A program made the position numbers and the translations under genes. Below, piece by piece: positions 40,304 through 50,735 of a stretch of 64,000 bases of DNA (its first letter is position 1; every line of letters starts with the position of its first letter). The DNA is from Brevundimonas abyssalis TAR-001 (lineage in GTDB: Bacteria; Pseudomonadota; Alphaproteobacteria; Caulobacterales; Caulobacteraceae). Below the pieces are notes generated by a model. The model ran no database searches. It saw only the letters and a list, made by a program, of their open reading frames with translations, and was not told the DNA's origin. The DNA lies in contig NZ_BATC01000001.1 of the NCBI RefSeq assembly GCF_000466985.1, positions 1 to 64,000 of the forward strand, read 5' to 3'.

Positions 40304-42542
40304 CTCGGTTCTCCATAAACCACGCCCCGGCCGTCGGTGGCCACATAGACCCGGCCGGGGATGCGCGGATCCCCCGCCACCGCCCGATAGCGCCGGCCAT
40401 ATTCGTGCCGATCGTCATTGACCCTCAGCCACGATCGGCCCGCGTCGTCGGACCGATAGACGCCCAGCACCCCGTCCCGCTCGCCGATGGCGTAGAGCGC
40501 CGGATAGTCCTGCCCCGGCATGGGTGCGCCGAAGTCCATGGACCGCACGGCCAGATCGCTGTCCACCCGCTGGAACCGCTGGCCGCCGTCGATGGAGCGG
40601 AACAGGCCGCGCGTGGACACGAACCACAGGTCGCCGTCGCGCCCCGGCGTGGCGCGCAGGGGAAAGGCGATCTCGCGCCAGTGGGGCTGGTCCCGCCACA
40701 GCTCATCGGGCAGGCCCCGGCTGGGCACGGGGGCGAAGGTCGCCGCCCCGTCCACGCTGACGAACCAGTCGCCCGAGGCGAAGTCCAGGGCATAGAACAG
40801 CAGCGGATCATGCCGGTCCGCCACCGGCCGCGCCAGCACCGGCAGGCCCTGAACTGCCCGCCAGGTCGCGCCCCGGTCGCGGCTGAAGATCGGGCGGGGC
40901 GTGGCGACGACGAAGGTCTCGCCGTCGGCCGACACGGTGATGGGCGCATCGCGGTACAGGTCCATGCGGGGGTTCTGCGCCACCTCCGGATCGGCGGCGG
41001 GCGCCGGCCGGCCCAGCGGCCGCCAGCTGCGCCCATGGTCGTCCGACCAGGCCAGGGTCGAGCCGTCCGCATCGTCCGACCCCACGCCCTCGTGCGGCGT
41101 GCCCGACCGCACCACCACGTTGGGCGCATGCCAGGCGTAGTCGATGACATTGGTGTTGCCGAACACCGGGGTGGTGAACTGCAGCCTCGGCGAGGTCTCA
41201 AGATCCTCGTGCACAAAGCCGGAGATGTCGCCGAACCCGGTCAGCAGGGGCGGCCCCTCGCGCGGACTGACCAGGGTGATGACGGCGGTCTGCTCGATGC
41301 CGGCCACCCACGGCCGCCAGAGGGTCGGCGCGCCCTGATCCACGGCGCCCAGATTGCGCGTGGCGTACAGTGTCGCCCCGGTGCCATAGATCATGTGGTC
41401 CGCATCGAACGGGTCGATGGCCAGGGCCGCGATCCACCAGCCGAAGTCCGGCTCGTCGCGCCCCCAGTACAGGAACGGCGTCTCGCTCACGTCGCGCACC
41501 GCCTGTTCGCGCAGGCTGGTCCAGCTCTCGCCGTCGTCGGTGGTGCGCCACAGGGTGTCGCCGGGCCGCCAGCGGTTGAGGGTCGAGACCACCACCACGC
41601 CCGGTTCGCCCCGCGCCACGTCGACGCCCATGAATCCGCCGCTGCCCTGCTCGTGGGGCGGGGTGATGTCGCGCCAGTCGCCGCCGTCCAGGTCCAGCCG
41701 CCAGACCGCCCCGTCGGTCACCCCGTTCGGCCCGACGCCCCGGGTCCAGGTGGTGTAGAGCACGCCGCGCCCGTCAATCACGCCCTTGACCGGCGACAGG
41801 CCGTCGGGCCCGCCGTCCAGACGCCGCCACGTCGCTCCGCCGTCATCCGAGCGATAGAGGCCCTGCGCGCCTTCGTCCGCCACGCCCGCAAGGATGACCC
41901 GGCTGCCCTGCCCCGCCGCGCCGCTTCGGCCGTCGAACAGGACGAAGCTGACCCCCGGATTGGTGGGCTGGCCTTGGGGCGGGACGCCGAGCCCCGCGTG
42001 CGGAAAACTCTCAACCCGCCGCCAGGTCCGGCCATGATCGCCGCTGCGCTGAAGTCCGTGGTGGCGCGAGCCGAAATAGAGCACCGCCGTGTCGTTGGGA
42101 TCGATCGCCAGCCGTTCGCCCAGACCCCGCCCGTCCTCATTGCCCCCCATGGGAAAGTCCACGGCATGGGTGGCCCAGGTCTCGCCCCGGTCCGCCGAGC
42201 GCAGGATGGCGGCCCGCCCGCCCCGGTGCATGCCCACCGCCGCATAGACCACGTCCGCATCGACCGGGTCCGGAGTGATGCTCTCCACGCCGTAGAAGCT
42301 GGATTCCACCTCGTCGTCCTGCAGCGGGATCCAGCGGTCCCGCGCCGCGTCGAAGCGATAGGCGCCGCCCATGTCCGAACGCGCCCAGGCCAGACCCGGC
42401 TCTACAGGCTGAACACCACGCCGGGAATGAAGCCGCCGCCGCCCACCGTTACGTTGCGCCAGACATAGTCCGCATCCTGCGCCGTCGCCGTGACCGGCCA
42501 CAGGAGAGCCAGAAACAGAACGACCTTCAAACGTGCAGACAT
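40300..42542 (-). CDS. GH74 xyloglucanase-like exported beta-propeller protein (one-base frame break)
   Basis: This protein has the paired seven-bladed propeller architecture of GH74, with many Asp-box-like repeats (SADRGETW, SDDGGATWRRL, TTDDGESW, SDDHGRSW, SDDAGRSW). The start at 42542 has GGGAGG upstream and encodes a signal peptide (LFLALLWPVTATAQ) and the family opening YVWRNVTVGGGGFIPGVVF. It then hits a stop, while EPGLAWARSDMGGAYRFD continues in another frame. One added G near 42407 joins them to give 747 residues. Members cut xyloglucan internally or from reducing ends; which applies here cannot be told. Confidence 0.87.
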
Positions 42543-42600
42543 GGCGGTCCCTCCCAGGGCCTCAGATCGCGGTTGCCGTTCCGGCGTTCTCGCGCGACAG

Positions 42601-42614
42601 TGATAGCGCTAACG
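42601..42614. promoter_or_regulatory. LacI-type operator between the GH74 and GH3 genes
   Basis: TGATAGCGCTAACG (reverse CGTTAGCGCTATCA, 12 of 14 matches to the XylR box) lies in the 320-base divergent region 42543-42862 and could control both directions. TTGACA at 42624-42629 is a possible -35 box for the GH3 gene. A 7-bp hairpin (42793-42799 with 42812-42818) lies in its leader. GGGGAGG precedes the GH3 start. I see nothing else in this gap. Confidence 0.65.
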
Positions 42615-42862
42615 GAATAACAGTTGACACGATTGCCACCCATGCATCAAGTTTGCACTGGTAAAAACGAGGGCCGCCAGTCGAGCCGGCTCCGGGGGAG
42701 TGAAATCTGCATGGCCGACGGCCGCGCCCTTCCCCTGAGCCTTCCTCGCGTGACGACCCGCGTGTTTGCGTCCGAACCCTGAGCGAACTTCCGGCGCGAT
42801 CGCACCCGCGGTCGCGCCGTCTCTTTGTCCGCCCGCCAAAAATCAGTCCTGGGGAGGTCCTG

Positions 42863-45407
42863 ATGATCCATAGCCGCCGCTTCCTGACCGCGACCACGGC
42901 CGTCCTGGCCTTGTCCGCCGCCGCCTGCGCCTCGGCGCAATCGGTCGATCTGCCCGACCCGGTTCCAGCCGGCGCGGACATCCCCCTGCCCGACGACGCC
43001 CGCGCGGATCCGGCCAACTGGCCCGCCAGCGCCACGCCGGACGCCATCACGGACGCGGCGACCGAGGCCTTCATCACCGAGCTGATGAGCCGCATGACGC
43101 TGGAGGAGAAGGTCGGCCAGACCATTCAGGCGGACATCTCGGCCATCACCCCTGAAGACCTTGCGACCTATCCCCTTGGCTCCATCCTGGCAGGGGGCAA
43201 TTCCGAGCCGGGCGGTGACGCCTACGCCTCGCCCCAGGCCTGGCTGGATCTGGCGGTGGCGTTCCGCGAGGCGGCGGCGGCGCGTGGCGGGACGGCCATT
43301 CCCCTGATCTTCGGCATCGACGCGGTGCACGGCCACAACAATGTGGTGGGCGCCACCCTCTTCCCGCACAACATCGGCCTGGGCGCCGCGCGAAATCCCG
43401 ACCTGATCCGCCGCATCGCGGAGGTCACGGCGCTCGAGGTGGCGGTCACCGGCGCCGACTGGACCTTTGGTCCGACTGTGGCCGTGCCCCGGGACGACCG
43501 CTGGGGCCGGGCCTATGAGGGCTACGGCGAGCATCCCGAGATCGTGGCGTCCTATGCGGGCGCCGTGACCCTGGGCCTGCAGGGCGAGCTGGAGTCGGGC
43601 GAACCCCTGGCCGCCGGGCGCATCGCGGGGTCGGCCAAGCACTGGCTGGCCGACGGCGGCACCCTGAACGGCGCCGACCAGGGCGACGCGCAGATCACCG
43701 AGCGCGAGCTGATCGACATCCACGCAGCCGGCTATCCGCCTTCCATCGACGCGGGCATCCTGACCGTCATGGCCAGCTTCTCCAGCTGGAACGGCGCCAA
43801 GCACACGGGCAATCCCACCATCCTGACCGATGTGCTGCGCGGCCCGCTGGGCTTCGACGGCTTCGTGGTCTCCGACTGGAACGCCCACGGCCAGATTCCC
43901 GGCTGCTCCAACGAAAGCTGCGCCGCCGCCTTCAATGCCGGCATCGACATGTTCATGGCGCCCGACAGCTGGCGCGCCCTCTACCACAACACCCTGGAAC
44001 AGGCCCGCTCCGGCGAGATCGGCATGGCGCGTCTGGACGAGGCCGTGCGCCGCATCCTGCGGGTCAAGGTCAAGCTCGGCCTGTTCGAGCCCGAAGGTCC
44101 GGCCAGCCGCGCCCTGGAAGGCCAGTTCCAGCATCTGGGCTCCGACGAGCATCGCGCCGTGGCCCGCGACGCCGTGCGCCAGTCGCTGGTGCTGCTCAAG
44201 AACGACGGCGTCCTGCCGATCCGTGCGAACGCCAACATCCTGGTGGCCGGAGCGGCGGCCGACGACATCGGCCAGGCCTCGGGGGGCTGGACCCTGACCT
44301 GGCAGGGCACGGGCAACCGGCGCGAACACTTCCCCAACGGCCAGTCCATCTGGGAAGGGATCGAGGAGGCCGTAACCGAAGCGGGCGGCTCCGCCACCCT
44401 GTCGGCGGACGGGTCGTTCGAGGCCCGTCCCGACGTGGCCATCGTCGTCTTCGGCGAGACGCCCTACGCCGAGTTCCAGGGCGACGTGGAGCATCTGACT
44501 TCGTCCCGGAAGAGCCGCTGGAGACCCTGCGCGCGTTGCAGGCCCAGGGCATCCCCACCGTCTCGGTGTTCCTCTCCGGCCGGCCCATGTGGACCAATCC
44601 CGAGATCAACGCCTCCGACGCCTTCGTGGCCGCCTGGCTGCCCGGCGCCGAGGGCGGCGGCATCGCCGACGTGCTGATCGGGGACACTTCGGGCGCCCCG
44701 CGCCACGACTTCACCGGAACCCTGTCCTTCTCCTGGCCGCGCACGGCGGTGCAAGGGCCGCTGAACGCGGGCGATGCGGACTACGACCCCCTGTTCGCCT
44801 ACGGCCACGGCCTGTCCTACGCCCGGCCGGGCGAGGTCCCGGAACTGAGCGAAGAGTCCGGCGTCACCGGGGCGGCGGCCAATCCGGACCACTACTTCAC
44901 CGAAGGCCGTTTCACCCCGCCGTGGTCGCTGGCCCTGCGCGACGCGGGCGGCGAACGGCGCCTGGGTCAGGAAGCCTCCGGCGCCAGCCCGCGCGACGGC
45001 GTGACCGTGCGCTCCGCCGACGGCTCGGCCCAGGAATCGGCCCGGGCCTGGTGTTCTCCGGCGGCGGCGGCGTGGCCAACATCTCGGCCGCCCCGGTGGA
45101 CCTGACCCGCCAGACTAACGGCGAGATGGCCATCGGCTTCCGCTACCGCGTGGACGCGGCGCCCACAGGCCCCGTGTTCCTGACGCTGGACGAAGGCATG
45201 GTCGACATGACCCGCATCTTCGGCGCCGCGCCCATCGGCGAATGGCGCGAGATCAAGGTGCGCCTGTCCTGCCTGCGCGAGGCGGGGGCCAATGTGGCCG
45301 AGGTGTCCGAGCCCTTCGGCCTCAGCACGGAGTCCGGCTTCTCCATAAGCTTCGAGAACGTGCGGCTGGCCTCCAACGAAGGCGACGCGGTGTGCCCGAC
45401 CGACTAG
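42863..45407 (+). CDS. GH3 beta-glucosidase/exo-beta-glucanase with C-terminal beta-sandwich (two one-base frame breaks)
   Basis: This exported enzyme removes glucose (or xylose) from non-reducing ends. It has a signal peptide and the GH3 barrel with GIDAVHGHNNVVGATLFPHN near residue 151, and the nucleophile D338 in GFVVSDWNAHG. The second domain includes SGRPMWTNPEINAS, and a C-terminal carbohydrate-binding-like sandwich follows, as in ExoP-type enzymes. The frame shifts near 44497 (EHL to DFVPEEPLETL) and near 45047 (ARA to LVFSGGGGVAN). Adding one base at each gives 848 residues. Both breaks look like sequence errors. It is the first gene of a plus-strand unit with dgoK and the aldolase. 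Confidence 0.9.
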
Positions 45408-45417
45408 ACTGGCGGGC

Positions 45418-46295
45418 ATGATCGACACGTCGCGCATCGCCCTGGTCGGCGTCGACTGGGGGAGCACCAACCTGCGCGCCTTCGCCCTCGACGGCGAGGG
45501 CGCGGTGCTGGACCGTCGCGCCGATGACCGCGGCGCGGCGGGCCTGTCGCCGGACGCCTTCGCCGCCGTGCTGGACGATGTGGTCAGGGACTGGCGAGCC
45601 GACAGCGCGCCGGTGCTGATCTGCGGCATGGCCGGCGCGCGCGGCGGCTGGGTCGAGGCGCCCTATGTGGAGATGCCCGCCGCCCTCGCCGATCTGACCC
45701 CGCACCTGACCGGGGCCGCGCCCGGCGTGCGCATCGTCCCCGGCGTCTGCAAGCGCGCGGACGGCCGGCTGATCGACGTCATGCGCGGTGAAGAGGTTCA
45801 AGTGCTCGGCGCCCTGACCGACGGCGTGGCGGTCTGTCCCGGCACCCATTCCAAATGGGTGCGCATGGAAGGCGGCCGCATCACCGACCTGCGCACCGTC
45901 ATGACCGGCGAACTGTTCGCCGTGCTGCGCGCCCACTCCATCCTCGGCCGGACCATGACCGAAGGCCCGTTCGACCCCGCCGCCTTCGACGAAGGCGTGG
46001 ATCGGGGGCTCGCCGATCCCGCCCTCACCGCCGCCCTGTTCTCGGTGCGCACCGCCGGGCTGGACGGTCGTCTGGCGCCCAGCGCCGCGCCCGATTATCT
46101 GTCGGGCCTGCTGATCGGCGCCGAGATCGCGGCGCGGGCGGCGGCTTCGCGGGTCCCGTTCACCTGATCGGCGCCCCCGTGTTGAACGACCGCTACGGCC
46201 GCGCCCTGGCCCGCGCCGGACGGGCCTCGACGCCGGTCGATCCCGAGGCCGCCGTCACGCGCGGCCTGTGGCGTCTGTGGAAGGAAACCGCATGA
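45418..46295 (+). CDS. dgoK: 2-dehydro-3-deoxygalactonokinase family sugar-acid kinase (one-base frame break)
   Basis: This kinase phosphorylates 2-keto-3-deoxy sugar acids at C6. VGVDWGSTNLRAFAL at the start is the phosphate-binding loop, and CPGTHSKWVRMEGGRI near residue 141 is characteristic of DgoK. The main frame stops after SRVPFT. The next frame supplies VHLIGAPVLNDRYGRALARAG up to the stop at 46295. One added G near 46158 makes a 292-residue protein of normal size. It overlaps the aldolase gene by four bases. With ManD in the same locus, its substrate may be KDG rather than KDGal (inference). Confidence 0.88.
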
Positions 46296-46915
46296 CCGAC
46301 ATCGAGACCCTGGACGCCCTGCCCCTGATCGCCATCCTGCGCGGGCTGACGCCGGAGGAGGCCCCCGCCGTGGGCGACGCCCTGGTCGAGGCGGGTTTCC
46401 GGGTGCTGGAGGTCCCGCTGAACTCGCCCCGGCCGCTGGAAAGCATCCGCATTCTGGCCGGGCGTTTCGAGGGCCGCGCCGTAGTCGGCGCCGGCACGGT
46501 CCTGACTCCCAGGGCCGCGCGCGAGACCGTGGAGGCGGGCGGACGCCTGATCATTTCACCCAACGCCGACCCGGCGGTGATCGCCGAGAGCCGGCGGCTG
46601 CAGGCCCTGTCCCTGCCGGGCGTCTTCACCCCCACCGAGGCGTTCGCGGCCCTGGCCGCCGGGGCCCACGCCCTGAAGCTGTTCCCCGCCGAGATCGCCG
46701 GGCCCGCCGGGCTCAAGGCCCTGCGCGCTGTGCTGCCGTCCGACACGCGTCTGTACGCCGTGGGCGGGGTGGCGCCGGACACCCTGGCCGACTGGCGCCG
46801 CGCGGGCGCCTCGGGCTTCGGCATCGGCTCCGCGCTCTACAAGCCCGGCATGGGCGCGGCCGAAGTGGGCGAGCGCGCCCATGCCTTCGTCACGGCCTGG
46901 AACGCCGGCTACTGA
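46292..46915 (+). CDS. dgoA: 2-dehydro-3-deoxy-6-phosphogalactonate (KDPGal/KDPG) aldolase
   Basis: This is a class I aldolase that splits the phosphorylated keto-deoxy acid into pyruvate and glyceraldehyde 3-phosphate. The 207-residue barrel shows PLIAILRGLTPEEA, the catalytic glutamate region LEVPLNSP and the Schiff-base lysine in HALKLFPAE. GGVAP and GFGIGSALYKPG near the end bind phosphate. The ATG at 46292 overlaps the dgoK stop. It converges with the GH9 gene and their ends overlap by seven bases. Confidence 0.9.
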   Translation: MTDIETLDALPLIAILRGLTPEEAPAVGDALVEAGFRVLEVPLNSPRPLESIRILAGRFEGRAVVGAGTVLTPRAARETVEAGGRLIISPNADPAVIAESRRLQALSLPGVFTPTEAFAALAAGAHALKLFPAEIAGPAGLKALRAVLPSDTRLYAVGGVAPDTLADWRRAGASGFGIGSALYKPGMGAAEVGERAHAFVTAWNAGY

Positions 46916-48750
46916 TCCAGCCAGGCGGCCACCCACACCAGCGGCGCGTTCCAGTTCACGGCCACCTCGTTCAGCGCATAGGACTCCACATCGTCGGCCC
47001 AGCAGGCCTGGGGCGCACACGTGCCACGCATGGCCTGGGCCACCGGATCGGCCATGGAGCGTGCGTTAGGACCGCCCGACAGTGCGCCCGCGGGCGGCGC
47101 CGGATAATCCCCGAGCGACGGGGCCCAGAACCTGTGGTGCGGATGCTGCATGGGCCGCGCGCCCCAGCCGCTGACGAAGGACTGGTCCAGCACATTGCGG
47201 CCCAGCAGATAGTCCGTCGCATCCACCACGGCCTCGCGGTACCTGGCCTCGCCCGTCAGGTCGTGAGCCACGGCCAGGATCATGGCCCGGTTCAGGATGT
47301 CGCCACTGGAGCCCCAGGTGTAGTCGCCCGCCCCGTAGGGAATGGCGTAGCCCTCGCTGTCCCGCAGCGCCAGATAGCGGTCCGCCGCCCCGATCAGGGC
47401 GGCCCGGGCCCGCGCCACCTCCGCCTCGTCCAGTCCGGTCTCGACCGTCGCAAGGGTGATCGTCCCCAGCGCGCCCACGGACGGCCAGCTGATGTGCCCG
47501 GTGTTGGCCCGGACGTCGCCCGGCGCGCCCAGCCAGTGGGGCGAAGCGCGGATCCTCTCCTCGAACAACGCCTCCCCCGTCGCGGCGTAGAGCTCCGCCG
47601 CCGCCCAGTAGAACTCGTCGCGCACATCGCCGTCGCCATAGTCGCCGCCGCCGTGGAACTGGCCCACGGCGTAGATCTCCGGATTGCGCTTGGCCGCCGC
47701 GAAGGCGCGCCGCGCGGCGGTCAGGCAGCGCGCCGAGAACGCCGGGTCCACCTCACGCCAGACCCGCGCGCACTGCGCCGCGGTCGCCGCCAGATTGAGG
47801 GTCGCGGCGGTCGACGGCGCATAAAGGAAGCGCGTCTCCGGATCGTCGTGCGGCGCCATGGGCAGGGCCGTCCAGCGCACGTCATGGGCCTTGTGGTGCG
47901 CCATGCCGCCCGCGTCGATCTCGGTGAAGGTCAGCGTCGCGCCGCGCCCGAACCGGCCCACCGGCACGCTCAGCCGCGCGCCCTCCGGGACCTGCATGGC
48001 CAGCATGAACTCCATCTGCCAGCGCGCCTCGTCCAGCAGGTCGCCCACGCCGTTGCCCGCCTCCGGCAGGGCCAGGGCGCCGTCGGCGTAGGTGGTCGCT
48101 CCGAAACGCTCGTGGGCGTTCAGCAGGGTCCACAGGGCGATGCCGCCGTTGACCACATATTTCCCGTGGTCGCCCGCATCGTACCAGCCGCCGCCCACGT
48201 TCAGCGCATAGTCGCAGCCCGGCCAGACATTGCCGTGCATGTCCTCGCCCGCGAAACAGGTCAGGGTCTCGTCCACGTGGGCGGCGGGGCGCGCCAGATC
48301 GGGCCGCTCCACATGCGCCGCCGCAATCTCGATCCCACTGCGGTTCTGGTAAAAATAGCTCGCCGCATCCGCCGCCAGCCCGGCCCAGGGCCGCTCGCTG
48401 ATGGCGAACGGCCGGCTCTCCATGTCGCCGACGATCAGGCGATAGCCCTCGCCCGCCCTGGTCGCGCCGCTGAAGTCGATGCGGTGCACCGCCTGGCCCG
48501 AGGCGTCGTCCATGCCGAACGGCTCGCTGGTCCCTGACGCCGCCACGGCGCCGGAGCCATCCACCACCCGCCAGTCCAGCGGCGCCGTCGCCTCGCTGGG
48601 GACCACCGCGATCTTGCGCCCGTCCGTCTCGAAGCCGACCTGGCTCAGCCGCACCGGCGGAACCGACGGCTCCTGTGCTTCATGCGCATATGCGTTAGCG
48701 CTAACATTCAGAGCCAGAACACTGGCCGCAATCATCGCCTTCAGGCGCAT
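46909..48750 (-). CDS. GH9 endoglucanase with N-terminal Ig-like domain
   Basis: This exported cellulase-family enzyme has 613 residues. After the signal peptide (SVLALNVSANAYA) comes an Ig-like domain (VRLSQVGFETDGRKIAVVPSE, residues 33-118). The (alpha/alpha)6 barrel follows, with the catalytic aspartates D191 and D194 in GGGWYDAGDHGKY, PHHRFW near residue 540 and the proton-donor glutamate in YALNEVAVNWNAPLVW near the end. It would cut beta-1,4-glucan or the xyloglucan backbone. It follows the DUF2891 gene after 15 bases, so it probably belongs to that operon. A LacI-type operator lies within its first 20 codons. Confidence 0.93.
   Translation of the reverse strand: MRLKAMIAASVLALNVSANAYAHEAQEPSVPPVRLSQVGFETDGRKIAVVPSEATAPLDWRVVDGSGAVAASGTSEPFGMDDASGQAVHRIDFSGATRAGEGYRLIVGDMESRPFAISERPWAGLAADAASYFYQNRSGIEIAAAHVERPDLARPAAHVDETLTCFAGEDMHGNVWPGCDYALNVGGGWYDAGDHGKYVVNGGIALWTLLNAHERFGATTYADGALALPEAGNGVGDLLDEARWQMEFMLAMQVPEGARLSVPVGRFGRGATLTFTEIDAGGMAHHKAHDVRWTALPMAPHDDPETRFLYAPSTAATLNLAATAAQCARVWREVDPAFSARCLTAARRAFAAAKRNPEIYAVGQFHGGGDYGDGDVRDEFYWAAAELYAATGEALFEERIRASPHWLGAPGDVRANTGHISWPSVGALGTITLATVETGLDEAEVARARAALIGAADRYLALRDSEGYAIPYGAGDYTWGSSGDILNRAMILAVAHDLTGEARYREAVVDATDYLLGRNVLDQSFVSGWGARPMQHPHHRFWAPSLGDYPAPPAGALSGGPNARSMADPVAQAMRGTCAPQACWADDVESYALNEVAVNWNAPLVWVAAWLDQ
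48694..48705. promoter_or_regulatory. LacI-type operator inside the GH9 signal-peptide codons
   Basis: GTTAGCGCTAAC is a perfect 12-base palindrome covering codons 16-19 (Val-Ser-Ala-Asn) of the GH9 gene. Extended to 14 bases on either strand it matches 12 positions of the XylR box. An operator inside the coding region would act as a roadblock to transcription. Chance coincidence with these codons is possible. Confidence 0.5.
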
Positions 48751-48765
48751 GGGGTCCTCCTCCCG

Positions 48766-49767
48766 TTAGTGTCCGGCCAGCAGGGCCAGCAGGGCGAAAC
48801 TGGCCAGCCAGTGCTCGCCCATGTAGTCGCCCGTCACCTGCGGCAGGCTGACGGCCAGATGGTCGTCGGCGGCCTTCAGGGCGACGGCGCGGCGTGGGTC
48901 CCCGGACTTCATCGTCCCGGCGATCCCGCGCCAGCACCATGCGCGCGAAAGGTTCAGTCCGTCCAGATGGGCGATCTTGCCGTCGGTCCGGTCGCTGACG
49001 CTGGCGGGCGTGAACAGGGTCTTGGGCTCTCTCGCCGCCAGTCCGGGCAGGAAGCCGTCCAGCCACGCCGCAAAGGCGTCCGGCGCCGTCGCCCGCCGCA
49101 TGAATTCCGCCTCCATCAGGGCGGGCGACAGGAACTCGTCCTGCGACGGCTCCCACGCCTGACAGGCCCGGTCCTCGCCGTGCCAGGCGGCGGCCTTGCG
49201 GCGGATCAGGGCGTTCAATTCCGCGTCGCCCCAGTCCATCGCGAGGCTCAGGGCGAAGGCGGTGTTGTAGTGCGTGCCCACCCGCACCGGATAGGTGGCC
49301 AGCGGCAGATAGGCCATGAACCGGTCCCGGAACGCCTCGGCCAGCGGCCTCAGCGTCGCCGCCCACCGCCGCCCCTCATCCGTATCGTGCCGGTCCAGTT
49401 CCGCGGCCAGAGCCAGCAGCCAGCCCCAGCCGTAGGGCCGCTCGAACCCCCGGCTGGTGGGCCGGTCCAGATAGGCGCGCTCGGCCGCCACATTGGCCTC
49501 GGTGAACAGCTCGTCGCCCAGCGCCCGGATGGCCGCCGCCTCGTCCATGTCCGGATGCAGCCGCAGCACCGTGAACAGGGTCCACCACCCGTGCACGCAC
49601 GAATGCCAGTCGAAACTGCCGAAGAAGATGGGGTGCAGCGCGCGGGGCCCCTGCACATCCTCGGGCCCCGCCAGCACATGATCCATCTTGTTGGGATATT
49701 CGCGCGTCACATGGCCCAGGGCTGCGCGGGCGTACAGGGCGGCGATGTCGGGGGTCAGCGTGGTCAT
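48766..49767 (-). CDS. DUF2891 family protein
   Basis: This 333-residue soluble protein has no signal peptide and is of unknown function. The conserved family features are PIFFGSFDWHSCVHGWWTLF near residue 46, FERPYGWGWLLALAAEL near residue 107, and VGTHYNTAFALSLAMDW near residue 160. The helical, Trp- and His-rich pattern resembles an (alpha/alpha) toroid, but that is a guess. The start at 49767 overlaps the stop of the DUF979 gene. It lies between a predicted transporter pair and GH9, which suggests cytoplasmic processing of an imported compound. Confidence 0.85.
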   Translation of the reverse strand: MTTLTPDIAALYARAALGHVTREYPNKMDHVLAGPEDVQGPRALHPIFFGSFDWHSCVHGWWTLFTVLRLHPDMDEAAAIRALGDELFTEANVAAERAYLDRPTSRGFERPYGWGWLLALAAELDRHDTDEGRRWAATLRPLAEAFRDRFMAYLPLATYPVRVGTHYNTAFALSLAMDWGDAELNALIRRKAAAWHGEDRACQAWEPSQDEFLSPALMEAEFMRRATAPDAFAAWLDGFLPGLAAREPKTLFTPASVSDRTDGKIAHLDGLNLSRAWCWRGIAGTMKSGDPRRAVALKAADDHLAVSLPQVTGDYMGEHWLASFALLALLAGH

Positions 49768-50735
49768 CAGAAGCGGAACGCCAGAAACTGCATGAGGAGA
49801 ATGTTGGCCACCAGCATCATCAGGGCGGTCGGAATCTGGGCCCGGATCACCCCGTTCAGGGCGGCGTTGCGGTCCGGCAGCTCCAGCAGGTTGGCGGGCA
49901 CCACATTGAAGTTCGCCGCCATGGGCGTCATCAGCGTTCCGCAGAAGCCCGCCAGCATGCCGATGGCGCAGACGATGGCCGGGTTGCCGCCGAACTGGAA
50001 CACCACGAACGGCAGGCCCACGGCTGCGGTCATCACCGGAAAGGCGGCGAAGGCGTTGCCCATGATGACGGTGAACAGGGCCATGCCCACGCAATAGGCG
50101 ACCACCGCGATCAGGCTGGCGTTCATGGGGATGACGTCGGCGATCAGGCCACCCACCACCTCGCCCACCCCCGCCAGGGCGAAGACCGCGCCCAGCGCCG
50201 CCAGCATCTGGGGCAGGATGGCGGCCCAGCCCACCGCGTCCATCAACCGCCGTCCTTCCTGCAGCGGCGCCATGACCGGCGGCTTCAGCATGGCCATGCC
50301 CACGCCGATGGCCAGCACGACCCCCAGCCCCAGCGCGATCAGGGTCGGGTCGCGCGGGTCGAACAGTGGGGTCCCGCCGATCTCCACCTCGGCCAGCCAC
50401 AGGGTGCCCAGAAGCGCGGTCACCGGAATGATCAGGGCCGGAATGAACAGCCGGTTGCCGAACTTCACCGCCGAGTCCGACCGCTCCTCCGGCGAGGTTG
50501 TGCGCGGCTTGCCCTGCCCCAGCCCGCCGATGCCCGCCAGCAGCACCAGACCGATCACCAGCAGCCCGTTCATCAGATCACTGAAATAGCCGCCGAACAG
50601 GAAGCTGACGGCCAGCAGGCCCCAGAAGGCGGTGTTCTTGAACCGCTTCGGGTTCTCCCGATCCCCCGCGCTCAGCACCGAGAAGGCGACGAACACCGCC
50701 CCGGCCAGGATGTAGATCCACTGCAGGGTGATCAC
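49767..50735 (-). CDS. DUF979 family membrane protein, probable permease subunit
   Basis: This 322-residue protein has about nine hydrophobic helices (for example WIYILAGAVFVAFSVLSAG, LMNGLLVIGLVLLAGIGGLG, LIALGLGVVLAIGVGMAML). The conserved GNAFAAFPVMTAAVGLPFVV and FCGTLMTPMAANFNVVPANLLEL near the end are typical of DUF979. Family members nearly always sit next to DUF969, as here (four-base overlap). The pair resembles two halves of an organic-acid or peptide permease, but no substrate is established. Confidence 0.85.
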   Translation of the reverse strand: MITLQWIYILAGAVFVAFSVLSAGDRENPKRFKNTAFWGLLAVSFLFGGYFSDLMNGLLVIGLVLLAGIGGLGQGKPRTTSPEERSDSAVKFGNRLFIPALIIPVTALLGTLWLAEVEIGGTPLFDPRDPTLIALGLGVVLAIGVGMAMLKPPVMAPLQEGRRLMDAVGWAAILPQMLAALGAVFALAGVGEVVGGLIADVIPMNASLIAVVAYCVGMALFTVIMGNAFAAFPVMTAAVGLPFVVFQFGGNPAIVCAIGMLAGFCGTLMTPMAANFNVVPANLLELPDRNAALNGVIRAQIPTALMMLVANILLMQFLAFRF

